Positions 6,492 through 7,009 of a DNA stretch of 7,009 bases are shown here, in pieces. Made by a program: the position numbers and the translations under genes. The notes under the pieces were generated by a model. The model had not been told where the DNA came from and made no database searches. It saw only the letters and a program-made list of their open reading frames with translations. Within the stretch, counting starts at the first letter, position 1. Each line of letters begins with the position of its first letter. The stretch comes from an uncultured Prevotella sp. (GTDB taxonomy: Bacteria; Bacteroidota; Bacteroidia; Bacteroidales; Bacteroidaceae), in the NCBI GenBank assembly GCA_946999025.1, contig CAMQBP010000101.1:1-7009 (forward strand), given 5' to 3'.

Positions 6492-6645
6492 CCGTTGAGT
6501 TTTCTATTTCCCTCCGTTGAGTCTTTTGTTTTCATCCGTTCTGTTTTCTGTTTGTATCTGTTCTGTTTTCTGTTTGTACCTGTTCTGTTTTCTGCATGTA
6601 TCTGTTCTGTTTTCTATTTTCGTCCGTTGAGTTTTCTGTTTTCAC
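6492..6645. repeat. 22-bp tandem repeat array B, seven units
   Basis: Units start at 6492, 6514, 6536, 6558, 6580, 6602 and 6624, exactly 22 bp apart, with a decayed eighth at 6646. Outer units 1, 2 and 7 begin CCGTTGAGT; inner units 3-6 begin CCGTTCTG or CTGTTCTG. All share a GTTTTCT core except unit 2 (GTCTTTT). The strand is strongly T-rich with few A. This is a minisatellite-like array; the 22-bp step is not a multiple of three. Function is unknown. Confidence 0.88.
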
Positions 6646-6655
6646 CAGCTGTTTG

Positions 6656-6733
6656 ATGACGTCTGTCTATTGCAGCGTCATTTATTTTGCCATTGACGAT
6701 ATAGAGTCAAGGCAGCGTGATGCTGGTAACAGC
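6656..6733 (+). other. Cluster of three small hairpins
   Basis: Hairpin 1: ATGACG/CGTCAT (6656-6661/6676-6681) with an inner CTG/CAG (6663-6665/6673-6675) after a bulged T, followed by TTATTTT, so it could be a weak terminator. Hairpin 2: GCC-a-TTGAC/GTCAAGGC (6689-6713) with a bulged A. Hairpin 3: GCTG/CAGC with a GTAA loop of GNRA type (6722-6733). They may be part of a structured RNA or chance structures; no known family is recognised. Confidence 0.35.
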
Positions 6734-6841
6734 CAATCCTCATTGCCTCAACTCCCTTTTGACTTGTTGTGATTGGGCATGCCAGAGTGGAGAAAATTGT
6801 TTTCTTGGAGAGCGCTGCGTGAGCAACTTTTTTGTAAAATG

Positions 6842-6874
6842 TTTGGCGCATTAGAAAAAACACTGTATCTTTGC
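6842..6874 (+). promoter_or_regulatory. Promoter of the tRNA-Leu gene
   Basis: A -33 box TTTG (6842-6845) and a -7 box TATCTTTGC (6866-6874) are separated by 20 bases, an excellent match to the Bacteroidetes primary sigma factor promoter. Transcription would start about 6879-6882, leaving a very short leader before the tRNA at 6887. Confidence 0.82.
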
Positions 6875-6886
6875 AACCGCAATTAA

Positions 6887-6968
6887 GCCCAGATGGCGGA
6901 ATAGGTAGACGCGCTGGTCTCAAACACCAGTGGGGCAACCCATCCCGGTTCGAGCCCGGGTCTGGGTA
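6887..6968 (+). tRNA. tRNA-Leu (anticodon CAA)
   Basis: A complete class II tRNA that reads UUG leucine codons. The acceptor stem is GCCCAGA (6887-6893) with TCTGGGT (6961-6967), including one G:U pair at the end, and discriminator A6968. The anticodon stem CTGGT/ACCAG (6914-6918/6926-6930) encloses loop CTCAAAC with anticodon CAA at 6921-6923. The long variable arm TGGG-GCAA-CCCA follows, and the T arm CCCGG-TTCGAGC-CCGGG (6944-6960) is perfect. The 3' CCA is not encoded (the next bases are CAAAG), so it would be added after transcription. Confidence 0.97.
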
Positions 6969-6978
6969 CAAAGACAAA

Positions 6979-7009
6979 AGCTAAGTAGTTTGTTATCAAA
7001 TACTTAGCT
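6979..7009 (+). terminator. Probable terminator of tRNA-Leu, cut by window end
   Basis: AGCTAAGTA (6979-6987) pairs perfectly with TACTTAGCT (7001-7009). After a bulged G, TTTG/CAAA (6989-6992/6997-7000) extends the stem to a TTAT loop, 13 pairs in all. It starts 10 bases after the tRNA and is preceded by AAAA; the expected T run would lie just beyond the window, so this is not proven. Confidence 0.65.

Larger units (their letters stand above)
6022..6886. other. Long gene-free intergenic region
   Basis: About 865 bases lie between the HAD stop and the tRNA-Leu gene with no convincing protein-coding frame. The region is AT-rich. It contains two arrays of 22-bp period (6235-6344 and 6492-6645), three adjacent hairpins (6656-6733), a small inverted repeat TGCGA/TCGCA (6435-6449), an AGAAAA/TTTTCT hairpin (6791-6805), and the tRNA promoter (6842-6874). 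I see no good terminator for the HAD gene directly after its stop. Confidence 0.75.

Noticed and set aside
6492..6645. CRISPR array
   Set aside because: The repeats abut with no unique spacers of constant length; it is a simple tandem array. The same holds for 4833-5042.
6678..6977. Minus strand open frame over the tRNA
   Set aside because: It covers the antisense of a clear tRNA gene and its promoter.

Overview
The window looks like chromosomal DNA from a Bacteroidales bacterium, most likely Prevotella or a close relative. Three things suggest this. Intergenic regions carry the Bacteroidetes -7 promoter box (TAnnTTTGC), and starts lack obvious Shine-Dalgarno sequences. The first frame looks like the end of a type III glutamine synthetase. 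The GH3-family, Ig-like lipoprotein and DUF3108 genes are types common in this group. Genus and species are inference.

Layout. Bases 3-185 are the 3' end of a probable glutamine synthetase III gene on the + strand, closed by a strong hairpin at 253-289. That hairpin also faces a three-gene minus-strand cluster, read in the order GH3-family adenylating enzyme (4805-3273), Ig-like/SbsA-domain lipoprotein (3251-1209), DUF3108 secreted protein (1135-317). The gaps are 21 and 73 bp, so the cluster is probably one operon driven by a promoter at about 4840. That promoter lies in the first unit of a 66-bp tandem repeat array (4833-5042), and every unit carries its own -7 box pointing at GH3. A divergent + strand gene for a HAD-family phosphatase (5362-6021) has its own promoter at 5330-5338. 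The gap between the two divergent promoters also holds a G-rich potential quadruplex/hairpin element (5238-5269).

From 6022 to 6886 there is no convincing gene. This stretch holds two separate arrays with a 22-bp period (about 6235-6344 and 6492-6645) and a run of three small hairpins (6656-6733). The window closes with a tRNA-Leu(CAA) gene (6887-6968), which has a well-formed Bacteroidetes promoter and a terminator-like hairpin cut by the window edge.

How the genes fit together. The operon puts one cytoplasmic acyl-adenylating enzyme beside two exported proteins, a lipoprotein and a periplasmic or outer-membrane-associated protein. This hints at a cell-envelope role, but nothing in the sequence gives the substrate. 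No mobile element, CRISPR array or defence system was found. The most unusual content is non-coding: the promoter-bearing 66-bp repeats and the two 22-bp-period arrays.
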